This document shows, piece after piece, positions 15,235-27,731 of a DNA stretch of 64,000 nt. The notes beneath the pieces are model-generated. The model ran no database searches, was not told where the DNA came from, and saw only the letters and a list, made by a program, of their open reading frames with translations. Position numbers and translations under genes: made by a program. Positions within the stretch are counted from its first letter, which is position 1; each line of letters opens with the position of its first letter. Origin of the DNA: Castor canadensis (Eukaryota; Chordata; Mammalia; Rodentia; Castoridae); the NCBI RefSeq assembly GCF_047511655.1, contig NC_133405.1, positions 93,905,598 through 93,969,597 on the forward strand, in the 5' to 3' direction.

Positions 15235-15575
15235 TCTGAAAAGGGTCTTACAATATTTTCCCTGTTTGAGGGGGTGAACTCAAGGCCTTTGTGCTTGGAA
15301 GGGCTCTACCACTTGAGCCATACCCCCAGCCCTTTCTGCTTTAGATATTTTTTCAAATCTAGTTTTGCAGTTTTTACCTGGGCCAGCTTGGACTTCAATC
15401 CTTTATTTAAGTCTCCTATATAGCTGGCAAGACAGGTACACAACACCATACCCAATTTTATTAGTTGAGATGGGGTCTTGCTAACTTTTTGCCCAGGATG
15501 GCCTTGAACTGTGATCCTCCTGATATCCACCACCCACACAACTGGGATTACAAGCATAAACCACCATGCCCAATA
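15235..15575 (-). mobile_element. composite SINE, reverse orientation
   Basis: The tRNA-like part is reversed first (CTCTACCACTTGAGCCATAC). Two B1-like units follow, ending GGGATTACAAGCATAAACCA. Confidence 0.8.
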
Positions 15576-15599
15576 CACTATTTTTGTGAAGAATGTTGT

Positions 15600-16305
15600 T
15601 TGTTGAAAGAATAAACAAAATTGATAAACTATTAGCTAGACTAACCAAGAAAAGAGAGAACTCAAATAAAATTACAAATGAAAGAGGAGATATTACAACT
15701 AAATCACAGAAGTACAAAAGATAAACAATTATATGTCAAAAAATTGGATAGCCTATCAAAAAGTCAAAAGTTGCATGTTTCCCTCATGTGGAAGAGTAAA
15801 CAGTCTTTTTTGGGGGCAAGTAAAGTGGGAGGGCATAAGGAAAGGGTGAATGAGGGTGAATATGGTAGATGTATTTTGTATTTATATATGAAAATAGAAT
15901 AATGAAAGTTGTTGAAATTGTCTAAGAAGGGGACAAGGAGAAATGAGGGAGAATGATGGAGAGGATGAATCTAATTGAGATATATTATAAGCACATATGT
16001 AAATATCACAATGTATCCCTGTATGACTATTATATGTCAATAATAAAAATTTTTAATTGCATAGCCTAGAAAGAATGGATAAATTCCTAGAAACATTTAA
16101 CCTACAAGACTAAATTACAAAGAAATAGAAAATATGGACACACCAATAACAAGTAAGGAAATCAACTCAGTAATCAAAAACCTCCCAATAAAGCAAATTG
16201 CAGGACCAGGAGAATACACAGGAAAATTATAACAATCATTTAAAGATTAATGATAATCCTTCTAAAACTCTTCAAAAAAATTGAAGAGGAAGGAATACTT
16301 CTATC
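15600..16305 (+). mobile_element. LINE-1 ORF2 fragment with a younger L1 3' UTR inside
   Basis: Old ORF2 sequence (ATTGATAAACTATTAGCTAG) is at 15,600-15,773 and again at 16,056-16,305. Between them is an L1 3' end (15,774-16,052: TTTCCCTCATGTGGAAGAG to TCAATAATAAAAA) flanked by TTGCAT. Confidence 0.65.
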
Positions 16306-18060
16306 TTAGCCCATTTGTGCCTGCTATAACAAAATATCACAGACTTAAGTAATTGATAAACAATAGAAATTTATTTCTCACAGTTCTAGAGACAGGAAAG
16401 TTAACATCAAGAGGCCAGCAGGTTCAGATGTCTGGGGAAGGTTGCATATTTTGGAGAGGAGGAACATTGTGTCTTCACATGGCAGAAATTGGAAAGGCAA
16501 GAGATCAAACACATGTGACATCTCTTTTATAAGACTCGTAATCTCATTCATTAGGGAAAGGGTCCTGGTGGTCTAATTTCTTCTTAAAAGCCCCATGCTT
16601 ACTATCACATTAGCAACATCTGAATTTTGGAAAGGAACACATTCCACCTCTAACCCCTTACCAATGCACATCATTCTCACACAGAAAATATATTCATTCC
16701 ATCTCAATAGCCCCAAAAGTCATAACTCTTTCTAGCACCAACATTAAAGTCTAAGTCCAAAATCTCATCTAAATATCATCTGGATGAGACTCGATGTACG
16801 ATTCATCCTGAAGCATCTGTGAGTCTGTGAAATCAAAGAAGTTACATATAATGGAGGGAGATGTATAGGACAGACATTTCCATTACAAAAGGGAGAAAAC
16901 AGTAGAAGAAAGCAGTAATTGGTCCCATGTAAGTCCAAAACCCAAGATGGCAAACATCATTAAATCTTAAGGCTTGAGACTAATCTTCTCAAGATTATTC
17001 TTGCCTACCAGAAACACTAGGGCAGCTTAGGGGTTGGGTCCCAGAAGCTCCAGGAAATCTGCCCCCATAGCTTTTCTGAGTACAGCCCATAGTTCTCAAG
17101 GCTTAGAATTGGGTGCCTATGGCTCTCCCAGGCTGACAATGCATGATGGTGACTCTACAGACCTGGGATCTCAATCAGAGCTCTGCTTCCATGGCTACAT
17201 TAACCATTGCCTGCTGGGGGCTCTCTGCAGTAGCCCCAACTCCACAGCTTACATCCTGGGGCATAAGGCTCTGAGGCATCCTTTGAAATTTAGGAGGAAG
17301 TAATCTTGCCTCCATAGCTCATACATTTTGTCTGCCTGTACAAACAGCACTACAGGAATACTGCCAAGGTTTATGACTTGTGCCCTCAAGAGTGATGTCT
17401 AGAGGCTCACCTGGGCTTCATTGAGCCACAACTGAGGCATGCAAGGAGAACTATACTGGAATGTGGGGAGTAGAGACTCGAGGAGGCCCATAGCTCCTTT
17501 CTTCAAACCGTTTTGCCTCAAGGTCTGGCCACTCAGGACTTGTGATTCAGGAGGCAGTTTCAAAGATCTCAAAAAATGCCTTAGGGGCCATCCTTGCATA
17601 CTCTTGATGGCTTCTTTCTATCCATAGCAATCTCTATCAAATAAATGGTTTGTTGACCATAATCTTGTTTTTCTCTTCTAAACATACCTTTATTATTCTT
17701 CACATGGCCAGGCTGAGAATTTTCTAACTCTTTATATTCCACTTTCTTTTTGATTATAAGTTCCATCTTTAAGTCATTTCTCTCATCTCACATTTTATGA
17801 TAAACATTTAAGAGAAACCATGCAAGACGCTAAATACTTTGTTAGATTTCTTACACCAAATATCCAAGTTCATCATTCTTAAGATATGTCTTCCATAAAA
17901 TGCTAGAACACAGACACAATTCAGCCAAGTTCTTTGCCACTTTATAGTAAGGATGGTTATTCCTCCAGTTTCCAATGGTATCTACCTCATTTCCATCTAA
18001 AACCACATCAGAATGACCTGTGCTATCCATATTTCTATCTAAAATGAATTACCTAATTTT
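16306..18060 (-). mobile_element. MaLR (ERVL-related) fossil: LTR plus internal region
   Basis: An LTR-like end at about 16,306-16,700 (GCCTGCTATAACAAAATATC) leads into about 1.3 kb resembling the non-coding-looking internal region of MST/THE1-type MaLRs. It is an ancient, broken copy; only one LTR is recognised. It separates two LINE-1 fragments. Confidence 0.55.
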
Positions 18061-18091
18061 ACATCCTAAGGAACTAGAAGAAGAATAAATC

Positions 18092-18150
18092 TATTCCAAA
18101 GCAAGCAGAAAGATGGAAAAATTTATTCCAAAGCAAGCAGAAAGATGGAA
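18092..18150 (+). repeat. short tandem duplication, period 32
   Basis: TATTCCAAAGCAAGCAGAAA then GATGGAAA occurs twice, starting at 18,092 and 18,124. Confidence 0.9.
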
Positions 18151-18179
18151 ATAATAAATTAGAGCAGAGAAAAATATAG

Positions 18180-19085
18180 AATATAAAAATAATAGATAAG
18201 AAGCAATGACCCCAAAAGCTGGCTATTTTAAAAAATCAGCAAACTTGACAAATATTCAGTTAGATTGATTAGAAAAAAGAGAATTACTAAAATCAGAAAC
18301 AAAAGTGGGAACATTTATACTGATTTTATAGAAGTAAAATGATAAGAGAATACTGTGAACATTTGTATGCCAACAAATTAGATATCCTAGATAAAACAGA
18401 TAAAATTCTGGAAACATACAGTCTACCAAAATTAAATTATAAAGCAATATAAATATCTGAATAGGTTCATAACTAGCAAGGAAATTGAATCAGTAACCAA
18501 AAATTCCCAATGAAGACAAGTCCTGGACAAGATGGCTTCACTGGTGAAGTCTACCAAACATTTTAAAAAGAATTTGTACCAGTACTTTTCAGACTCTTCC
18601 AAAACTGTGAACAGGAAACACTTCCTTACTCATTCTATGAGGCCAGCATTACCTGATACTAAAACCACACAAATACAAGAAAAAAAATCCTACAGACCAA
18701 TATCCCTTATGAATATCGATGCAAAACTGCTTGCCACAATAGTAGCACACTTAACTTTGAAGCATATTAAAGGGATTATGCATCATGGCCAAGAGAGATT
18801 TATTCCTGGAATGCAAGATGGTAGAAATTGTGAAAATCTAGCAACATAATACCTTGCAAATGGAATGAAGGAAAAAATTATATCTTAATTGATGCAAATA
18901 AGGCATTTGATAGAATTTAAAGCCCTTTCATGACAGAAATATCCACTAAACTAAGTATTCTTCATTTGTTAAGACAATAAATTTTTAAAATTTAACATAA
19001 TAACTTCCTCAACATGATAAAGGCCATACATGAAAAACTTATATCTAACATAAAATTCCATGGTGAAACAAAGAAATTCATGGCT
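18180..19085 (+). mobile_element. LINE-1 ORF2 fragment
   Basis: It covers the same ORF2 region as the 15,600 and 3,361 copies, continuing into the reverse-transcriptase region (KSYRPISLMNIDAKLLATIV near 18,690, then MHHGQERFIPGMQ). Stops and small deletions interrupt it. Confidence 0.8.
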
Positions 19086-19189
19086 TAGTATAGAAAGCAG
19101 ATGTATAACATTATATCATATCATAACTACTATAAGCCATAAAATATAGGGTATAATTAACACACCAGAAAAGGGTATGTAACTAAGGC

Positions 19190-19700
19190 TGAGGTTAGTA
19201 AAACTCCCCCGCAAGAGGTGATATTTGTAGTTTAAAGGCCAAGACTAATTTCATTTAAGAAGGACAATGAGGTGAGGGAGAGAGGGGAAGAGAGAGAAGT
19301 CCAGATAAAGGGAAGAACAGAATGTGCAAAAGCATGAAGATGTAAGAACTTGACATATTTAAGAAGGATGCATAAAAAGGAATGGTGGGGTAGGATGCTG
19401 AAGAAGACCTAGATAGGGATCATGTTATATTATCTTGAAAACCATCAAAGATTATACTACAATTTTTTATGTTTTAGAGAGACCATTCTAGTAGTAACAA
19501 GGAGTAAAATTGGAGATGATAAGGCCAGTGAAGATGTTGGCCAGTGAAGAAGAGGCTTAAATTCAGGCAGTATTCTCAGGAACAGAGAGAAAGAATAGGT
19601 TATGAGAGATGAAGAAAAAATAAAGAGGAGTTGGTAACAGGTTAGATATGAGAATTGAGGCAAAAGTAGGGGTCTATGAAGAAAAATAAGTTTTTGAAGG
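19190..19700 (-). mobile_element. LINE-2 fragment, reverse
   Basis: It resembles antisense L2: AGAATGTGCAAAAGCATGAAG, then GAGACCATTCTAGTAGTAAC. Confidence 0.55.
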
Positions 19701-19869
19701 CTGCATGAATGGGGGTTTCAATAAAAAAGGTAACCTAGGAGAAGGATTAGATTTAAGGGAGGTAGAAACATTTGATCTCTGACATGCTCTTTCTCTTCTT
19801 TCAAATTGGAAATGCAAAACCTGGAACTGCAACACCTACAGTCCAAAGCCTCTGCCATCCCCCTAACAG

Positions 19870-20290
19870 GACCTGTTTTATATTCCTGTCCTTTATTTTT
19901 TAAGTATATATTCATTGTCCAAAGGGGTTTCACTGTGGTATTTCACACATGAATATATTGTACTTTAATAAGATTAGCCCTCTCTTATTGCTCTCTTTCC
20001 CTCCCTCCTATTTTTCAACAGCTTTCAGTGCATTTCATTATACCATAATTATACACAGATGCAATGTATTTAGATATTATTCACTCTCCATAATTCTCTT
20101 TTCCTCTCCTGCCTCTCCCTAGTCCTCTCAAACAGTTCTATTTAATCATGTATGTATTTATGTATATGTTTATCTTTGAGGTCTAGCTTCCACATAAGAG
20201 AGAAAATGTGGTCTTTGTCTTTCTGAACCTGGCTTACTTTGCTTAACATGATGATCTCAAGTTCCATCCATTTACTTCAGGTAAAATTCT
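19870..20290 (-). mobile_element. LINE-1 3' end, reverse
   Basis: AACCTGGCTTACTTTGCTTA and AGTTCCATCCATTTACTTC are the reverse of the conserved end of L1 ORF2. The 3' UTR lies toward 19,870. Confidence 0.7.
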
Positions 20291-20384
20291 TGATCTACTG
20301 AGATATTATCTAGGATAGTAGGCCTAAGCCCTACTGTTAAGAAAGTTATTAATAGATATAAATAAGTATTTGAGATTCTGGTAT

Positions 20385-20540
20385 GTGTTAGATACTATTT
20401 TAAATTGTATAGGTGTTAGTATAATCATTTTATAGATAAGGAAACTGAGACTCAGGAGAGGTTAAGTTCTAATCAAGTCACACAGCTAGAAAGAAGTAGA
20501 GCTACTATTTGATGTCAAAGCCCAAATTCTTTCCACTTTG
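20385..20540 (-). mobile_element. MIR
   Basis: The core is recognised by TTTTATAGATAAGGAAACTG and CAAGTCACACAGCTAG. Confidence 0.75.
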
Positions 20541-21002
20541 CATATTTTCTGCCTACAAATTTGTAAATAATAAGTTGGATTATAATGTGTCCAATAATTC
20601 TACCACTGTGATTTACAAACTTCAAGGAATGAAAACTTTCATGCATTTACTCCTTTGGTCAGCCAAGTAATTACACAAAAAGTTATACAGAGGGGATTAT
20701 TTGCAGAGTGCTGGATTCAGTACTATCTTTACTCAGCAAATGGCAGAAATTTATTCATCACTGCAAAGGAATGGAACCCTATTCTAAAGTCTGATATCAG
20801 CATAGGTTCTTTACTATATTTATATTATACTCATTGTTATTTTTAATGGAACATTCTAGCAGTAAGGAGTAAGAATTAGAGGTAAAGAGACCACTGAAGA
20901 GTTTAGTCCAAGCAAGAGATGAGGCTTGAATTGGGAGGAATCAATACTCGTAGTACCTACCACAATGACTTCTTTCATGGATTTTCTGGTTGTATCTTTG
21001 AA
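20541..21002. other. intergenic with an L2-like piece
   Basis: Bases 20,845-20,990 resemble antisense L2 (AGTCCAAGCAAGAGATGAGG). The rest is unassigned. Confidence 0.45.
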
Positions 21003-21215
21003 GGTGAATATGGTGATATGTGCCTGTAATTCAAACTACTCAGGAGGCAGAAGCAGGAGGATCACGAGTTTGAGGCCAGTCCAGGCAGCAAGACCGTGTC
21101 TCCAAAACAAAATATAAACAAAAGGGCTGGGGGCATGGCTCAGGTTTTAGAACATTCGCATAGCATGCATGAGGTCCTGGGTTCAATACCCAGCATCTCA
21201 AAAAGAAAAGAAAAT
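21003..21215 (+). mobile_element. composite SINE (one B1-like plus tRNA-like unit)
   Basis: ATATGTGCCTGTAATTCAAA opens the B1-like part. GGGCTGGGGGCATGGCTCAG to CAATACCCAGCATCTC is the tRNA-like part. Confidence 0.8.
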
Positions 21216-22099
21216 AAGGTTGTCCTTTTGATTAAGGCTTGCTGCATACGTGATATTCATACAGTTTTTTTTTTCTGTTATAGATTGCTGATGCTTAATC
21301 AGTTCTGAGGCCTTAGTGTATACATGATACCTTTTCTCTTAATTATGAATTTTCTTGAGGTTTATAAAATTTGACCCCTGAGTAAAAATTTTTTTTCTCA
21401 CAGATATTGTATCCATAATATAATGTCTCCACTCTTGATTCTTTCTTTTGTTTTGCAAGATTACAGATCCTGCTAATGGTTTTTATACAATCACTTTTCT
21501 TTTCTCCATTGTGAAGTCTCTGATGGAGAGTAAGAATTGACTCACATAAAAGCTTTCAAACAGTGGATATACTTGTAATTCTCTGGCTCCCTAAACACTT
21601 ATAGTTTAGTATGAAGATAACACTTTGTGAATTATCACCCCAGACTCTGACCTATAGCCAATCTCCTTTGAGTCATGAGGCTTAAGATATTCTCATAGAT
21701 ATTATTTCAGTAAACCCCCCCATGCACGCGAGCACATGCACACACACACACACACAGAACCTTGCTACTTAGTGACAGAACTAAAACTATTTTCTCAGAA
21801 AGAAACATATCTTTCCCACTTGCCAGTCTAACTTGTCTTAATACTCAGAAGTTGTTCCAGACTTGGGAGTCTGGGGAATGACCCTTATGGTAAGATCCCT
21901 AGGACTTTCTCTATGACTGGCACGACTTACTTTGGAATAGAATTCTTGGTATCAGTCTTATCATCGAAAAATAAATAAGTGTATGTGTTGATTGGCTTTG
22001 GCTTGCTGAGCCCTCTTAAAATTCAGCCCTGGTCATACAGGAGAATTTGCAATGTATATTATATTTAAAGTATATATTATATTTATATACAAGAGAGAG

Positions 22100-22149
<50 letters not shown>

Positions 22150-22397
22150 TACTGGTGATCTTCTGAGAACTCAGAAATAGGTTCCCAGGAAAATATCAGG
22201 TTCTCAGGAACCTGAGAGAATGAGATTTCTCAGGGACAGGTTCACTCGTATAGACATGGAAGATAGTGTACCAAGTCTGGGACACCTAGGCAGTGTCACC
22301 CTCAGGAAACCCTGTGAATTTTGCTAAGCCTCAGATAGGTAACCAGTATCCTTACAGTATAAGAACAAGAAATAAAGACAAACACTTTGTGTGCCTT
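21216..22397. other. intergenic, no gene; CA and GA microsatellites
   Basis: A (CA)n run lies at 21,738-21,755 and a (GA)n run at 22,091-22,147. Nothing else is recognised. Confidence 0.6.
22091..22147 (+). repeat. (GA)n microsatellite
   Basis: A near-pure GA run of about 57 bases follows an AT-rich stretch. Confidence 0.95.
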
Positions 22398-22492
22398 GTT
22401 TGTTTGTTTGTTTTTGCAGTACTAGGGCTTGAACTCAGGATCTTGTGCTTGCTAGGCAAGCACTCTACCACTTGAGCCACACCTCCAGCCTT
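22398..22492 (-). mobile_element. tRNA/ID-like SINE, reverse
   Basis: A (TTTG)n tail leads into GCAGTACTAGGGCTTGAAC and CTCTACCACTTGAGCCACAC. Confidence 0.85.
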
Positions 22493-22509
22493 TTATGTGA
22501 CTTTTTAAA

Positions 22510-22830
22510 GTATATTCCTTCAACAAACATTTTAGATTGCTGAGGAAAATAAAATAACACAAGAAACCTGTACTTGAAGGGCTCAAAATCTTATGAAAGG
22601 TAAATAAATGGAATCAAGGAGGCATAGAGGAGAAATATCTTCTATCAGAGAGAAACAAGTCAAGGAAGGTTTCTTGGACAGTTGACATTCAAATTGATTC
22701 TTAAAGAACAAGCAGGAGTTAATAAACTAAAACAAAACAGCAATGATTTTAAAAGGCAGATAGTAGAAGGCAAGTCTAAGCAGAGAGAAGAATGTAAAGA
22801 CCAGTAGGAAAGAAAGTATAGGTAGACGAG
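22510..22830 (-). mobile_element. LINE-2 3' end, reverse
   Basis: It opens TTCCTTCAACAAACATTTTAG, the reverse of the L2 end. It continues AAGGAAGGTTTCTTGGACA. Confidence 0.6.
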
Positions 22831-23064
22831 AGGAAGCTTCTATGAAAGTATCCAACAGGTTAAGACAGAAGATAGGACTTTGTTTTATCTTCTGTTAACT
22901 ATGGAGAGACATCAAAAGAGTCTAAACAGCAGAGTGAAATGTGCCTATTTCTGGGATAGACAGATCATACCAACAGCCAATGAAGAGACTGCAGATGATG
23001 TGACAGTGATCTTCAAGACAGAGAGGGAATTAGTAAAAAAAAAATTGAAACTAAATGAAAAGAA

Positions 23065-23290
23065 CACTTGCTAGCTGCTTCTTCTGTGTCAGGTATTGTG
23101 ATAAGTTTTTCATAGATTCACTCTTTTATACCTCATGAAATACTATCAAGTAGATATTAGAATAATCAATATCCTCATATTGTAGACAAGGAAACTGAAA
23201 TTCAGAAAGGTTAAATAACCTACCAAATTCCCCACAATTAGTAAATGGCAGAAACCAGGCACTGGGGCTCCAGGGCCCATGTTCTTAACC
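23065..23290 (-). mobile_element. MIR
   Basis: TTGTAGACAAGGAAACTGAA and CCAGGCACTGGGGCTCCAG are clear core motifs. Confidence 0.75.
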
Positions 23291-25774
23291 ACTATTCATT
23301 CTTCCAGTGTTACTTAGAAGAACAAAGTACCCAGATGAGACCTTATCCTCCAGAAAGTGACTTAGCAGGTAATTCCAAACTCTTCTTTCTCCTTCAACGT
23401 ATAGGGAACTCACTGCTCCTGAAACACAATAAATATCTTTAAGCCCTCTCTGGTTTTATTGATATTTCATCCTCTTCTTGGATTATCTGGATTGTTCCTT
23501 TCCCACTATTATATGGAGTACATGCTTCATAACCCATTTAAAATACTGTCTGTTCTCCACAGTTATTTCCTGAAACATACTAAGCACTTTTAAACTTTTC
23601 TCCTTTCTGTTCATTTTGCTCCCTCTGCTTGCTCAATAGGAGATTGAGAAAGAAGACATTCTCTTGTTTACCAAAAGATAAAAGCTATAGTTACTATGAT
23701 AGGTACATTTCTAAATTCCCATGATAGGAAGATGTTTCTATTAAGCATATAGATTACCTATAAAAGAAAGAATACAATTCTGATGTTGAACATCTTAGCT
23801 CCAATACTAAGTGTTAGAAAACAATGAAATAATATTTACAACACTCTGAAGGAGAAAAGAACTGGCCATTATAATTTCATACCTAACAAAAATTATAAGC
23901 AAATTCTCCACATTACTCTATGCTATTTTTAAAAATATCAATTACTAAAATTGATATGGGAAGATATAAAAAACTCATATAAACAAATAATCAAGGAAAC
24001 CATGGGAAAAGATGTGAGAGAATGACTCAGTTACCACCAGAAGGCATTGGGATCAAATAATTATACTGACTGATTCTACCAAATCTTACAAGAATATGTG
24101 TGCTATTTAAATTAATATAGAAACTATAGACCAATTTTACAAGAGTAAGGAACCATAGATTTAGGCTAATCCCTGAGGTTCACACCAAAATCTGGGGAGG
24201 GGTATAGCTAACAAAAAAGAGAGATGATGACAGAGAGACTGGCATTCAGAGGTAACCCAGCAAAGCTCTGTGTATCTTTCTCAACTGTGACTTGTCACAG
24301 ATGACTGAGACTATCATGAACTGGTACAGCCTTTTAGAGAAATACTTGATAATGTGTATGAAAAAATCTTTTAAAAGTTCATATCCTTTGATAAAATAAT
24401 TCCTTTTCTAAAAGTCAATACTAGCATTTGTAGTGACGATTGCACAACACTACAAATATGGTAATAATCATTGAATTGTGCACCTAAAATGGGTAAATTT
24501 TATGGTTTATAAATTATGATTTAAATTATGCTTTTATAAAATTAATTATAAAAAATAACCCAGTACTCAGACACAGTTTTAATTACCATGATATTCCATT
24601 GCAGTGCAACTGTACAATGAAAAGTTGAACAGACATCATCTTAACATCTGTTTATATCCAGGTTGACACTGGAGATGCAGAAATTAATCAAACCTAGATG
24701 TTGACCCCAGAGGAATTCTCAGGAAGGTAGGAAGTCAACCAAGACATAGAGGAAATCAGTGCAAGGAGAGAGGAGACTGTAGAGAGGAGGATCATTGACG
24801 TGTTCCCTGAGGAAGTGCCACATGAGTACCTCAGAATGGAACTTATTCTCCTCTTCATACATCATTATCTTTCATTGATCATAATCACCATTGAGAGATA
24901 AAGAAAGAAAGGAGAGAGGGAGGGAGGGAGGGAGGGAGGGAGGGAGAGAGAGAGAGATTTTTGCATAAAGGAGAGGTGATATCAGACACAAGCACAATCA
25001 CCCACTTTCACACACTCACTTGACCCAGGAATAGTACAGGGAGGCTCAACCTAAGCATCCTTCCCAATGACCTGGGATGACCCAGCCACTTTCCTCCATT
25101 AGGGTATTTCACATTCTTCTCTGAGTCAGCATGGAGGTCTGCCAGTCTTGGTGTGTTTTATCCTCCCTGTCCCTTTCTTGTGTATGGACAGAATGGGGTA
25201 GAAGGAGCAGAGAAAATGCAACTGAATACAGCAAACATTTCTGACATGCCCTCTTGCCAATAATTTCAGATGCCTATTTTCAAGTTGCTCAAGATCTGAT
25301 AGGGGAGGAAGATATAAAACAAAGGCAGTGATAAATTCTTGGAGGGGAAATGTGGAAGCCTCGGAGAGGGGACCAGATCCAGTGTGGGAGTTAGGGAGGG
25401 CTTCCCAGAGGTGATGACATAGGAGCTCAATATCCAATGTAGTAAATGGTTGGCCAGCTAAAGAGCTGGAGGCTGGGGTTACTGCAACTCTATTTGAAAT
25501 ACCTTCCAGAAGAATTAGAGACAATCTTCAATTTTTTGAAAATGGTTAAATACACCATAAAATACCTATACTCCATGCAGTTGTATCACCAGCAACTAGC
25601 ACTGCACCTAATACACTATAGGCAGTTAATAAATATTTGTTTAATTAATAAATGAATCCAGATGAAGCAACAAATATCACTGAAAAGGGTTAATATCTAT
25701 ACTATTCAAATGTCTTCCACAACTCAAAAAGAAAACTGTAAGGTCTAACTATACTAGTTAGATCACATCCTCCT
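23291..25774. other. intergenic, no gene; simple repeat and LINE-like pieces
   Basis: A (GGGA)n repeat lies at 24,899-24,957. Weak LINE-like sequence occurs around 23,800-24,550, and an L2 3' tail (+) lies at 25,565-25,655 (AATAAATATTTGTTTAATTA). The 132-residue ORF near 25,126-25,524 (- strand) shows no recognisable domain. Confidence 0.45.
24899..24957 (+). repeat. (GGGA)n simple repeat
   Basis: GGGA units flanked by GA units. Confidence 0.95.
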
Positions 25775-25915
25775 AATAATTCTGTAGGTTAGGTTTTATG
25801 ATAATCTTATTTTACAGATGAGGAATCCGAATTTAGTGAACCACACAGCTACTAAGTAAGATAATGTGGACAAGTTCAACTCCAGAGCACATACTTTCTG
25901 TCTACTACCTTTTAC
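25775..25915 (-). mobile_element. MIR
   Basis: TTATTTTACAGATGAGGAAT and CCACACAGCTACTAAGT are MIR-core motifs. Confidence 0.7.
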
Positions 25916-25989
25916 TGCCAACTCATCCCCAAAATAGGTGATTCAGAAGAGAAACAAATAATGATCAAGATACATATGAAAAGATACCT

Positions 25990-26300
25990 GATATAAACAG
26001 TGGTTCAAGGCTATAATCTTAGATACTTGGGAGGTGGTTGGGAGGATCACAGTCTGGGCAATAAGTTTGTGAGACCCCCATCTCAAATGACGGCTGGATG
26101 TGGTGTCATGCGCCTGTCATCCCCAGTTATATGGGAAAGCAAAAACAGGAGGATCATATGCCCAGGCTGGCCTGGGCATAAAGTGAGACCCTATCTCAAA
26201 AATAACCAACACAAAAAGGGATGGTGGAGTGGCTCAAGTGGTAGTGCACCCACTTAGCAAGTGCAAGGCACTGAGTTCAACTCCCAGTACTGTTCAAAAA
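25990..26300 (+). mobile_element. composite SINE (B1-like, B1-like, tRNA/ID-like)
   Basis: It ends GGATGGTGGAGTGGCTCAAG to CAACTCCCAGTACTG. The second B1-like unit has GCGCCTGTCATCCCCAG. Confidence 0.8.
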
Positions 26301-26304
26301 AGAT

Positions 26305-26880
26305 ACCCAATATCATTAATAAAGAAAAGCAAGGCATCACCAAGATACCACTTTTAGTACTTAAATTAACAAAGATTTTAAAAATTGAAAATAATAAGTG
26401 GTATTGGTAAATACCAATTATTGGTTCACTAAGGTCTGTGAGAAAACACACACACACACTTGTATACCAGTAGTAAGGTTATATAACATAGACACAGTGC
26501 AAGTTGGCAGTATCAAAAAAGTAAATGTCTGTACACTTTTCAACCTAAGAACTCTTTTTTTGTAAGATGTCACCCTATAAAAAATACTCTCAGATATGCC
26601 CAAAGTTACTTTTTGCAATATTATACACAATGAAGAGGAAAAATTCCTAATAATAACCTAAATTTCCATCGATAGGAGAGTGTTTAAATTATAGTACATT
26701 CAGATTTTATAATATTATGATTCCACTAAATGGTGAATTTTGTAGAAAGACTCCATGGCATATGGCCAAATTAGCAAAAGGAAATTATATGCAATATATG
26801 GGCTATGATCATGTTTATATAGATATAATATTAATAATGATAATCTGCTTCAGAGATGAAATTGTCTGGTTATAATATAG
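26305..26880 (+). mobile_element. old LINE-1/HAL1-like 3' remnant
   Basis: TTGCAATATTATACACAATG, TAAATTTCCATCGATAGGAG and GCTATGATCATGTTTATATA match the layout of old L1 3' ends. Confidence 0.5.
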
Positions 26881-27007
26881 CCCCACTGCCTTAGACTTGG
26901 AAGGGAACAAACAACAGAAAATGAAAAATGAGAAAGAAAACAAAAAAGGGTATTAGAAAAGAAAGGATGAAGAACTTCAAATTTTTAAATGTATATTATA
27001 AGAAGGA

Positions 27008-27245
27008 GAAAAGAGTGTGGGTTCTGGCAGCAGACTGCCTAGGTTCATAGCTGGGCTATGTATTTTCTAGTTGGGTAATTATTAATAAGTTGTCTCACAT
27101 CTTTGAGCCTCAGTTTCTTCATCTGAAACATAGGGAGAATAGTGCCTATCTCTTAAGGTCATTTTCAGGCTAAATTAATCCATGTAAAGCAATTAACAGA
27201 GTCTGGTACATAGTAAACATTCTATCAACTTTAGCTGTTATTTCT
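27008..27245 (+). mobile_element. MIR, nearly full length
   Basis: GTGTGGGTTCTGGCAGCAGA, TTTGAGCCTCAGTTTCTTCA and TGGTACATAGTAAACATTC come in the right order. It lies about 360 bases upstream of the ALAS2 promoter. Confidence 0.8.
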
Positions 27246-27599
27246 TTGCTGAGTGTTTTCTATATATGATGTTACTGAATTGTTACAACATCCTGGATGT
27301 ACTTTCTGGAACTGATTGTTAGAATTCATAAGTACAAAACTGTATTCTAGGTCTGATCTCAGAGCCTTTCCCATTTGTGCTTCATTTGTTTCTGGGTTTT
27401 ATTGCCCTGCTTTTATGCTTGAGGAAACAGAGGATCAGAAAGGTGGTGGTTTTGCTTGAGGTGCTCTAGTTCTGTATGGATAGTCTGATCCTAAAGTCCA
27501 AATGAGCTCATTTTACAATCCAGAGGAAACAGAGAAAGAAAATAGAGAGGGAAGAGTCACAACTGGGGGAAGAGAAACACAAGAGGGACTACTTTGTTT

Positions 27600-27731
27600 T
27601 TTTTTTTTTTTTTATCTCTAGCAAGGCCCTGAGATACTTTTGGGGCCAATGCAGGGACAGGCCAGCAGAAGGTGGGGTGGGTGGAGCTAAGTCACAGGCA
27701 GGGATAAACACCAGGTCCTAACTCATAGCAC
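27600..27731 (+). promoter_or_regulatory. ALAS2: ALAS2 erythroid promoter
   Basis: Just upstream of the IRE exon there is a GATAA at 27,703-27,707, about 28 bases before the inferred start and with no TATA box. A CACCC-type box (GGTGGGGTGGGTGG on this strand) lies at 27,671-27,684. A CCAAT lies near 27,645 and an inverted GATA site (TTATCTCT) at 27,612. This matches the published layout of the human ALAS2 promoter, where GATA-1 occupies the -27 element and a CACCC box sits near -54. GATA-1 and KLF1 binding is an inference from motifs. Confidence 0.8.

Noticed and set aside
25126-25524. 132-residue open frame on the - strand
   Set aside because: No recognisable domain and no splice or promoter context; its length is compatible with chance.
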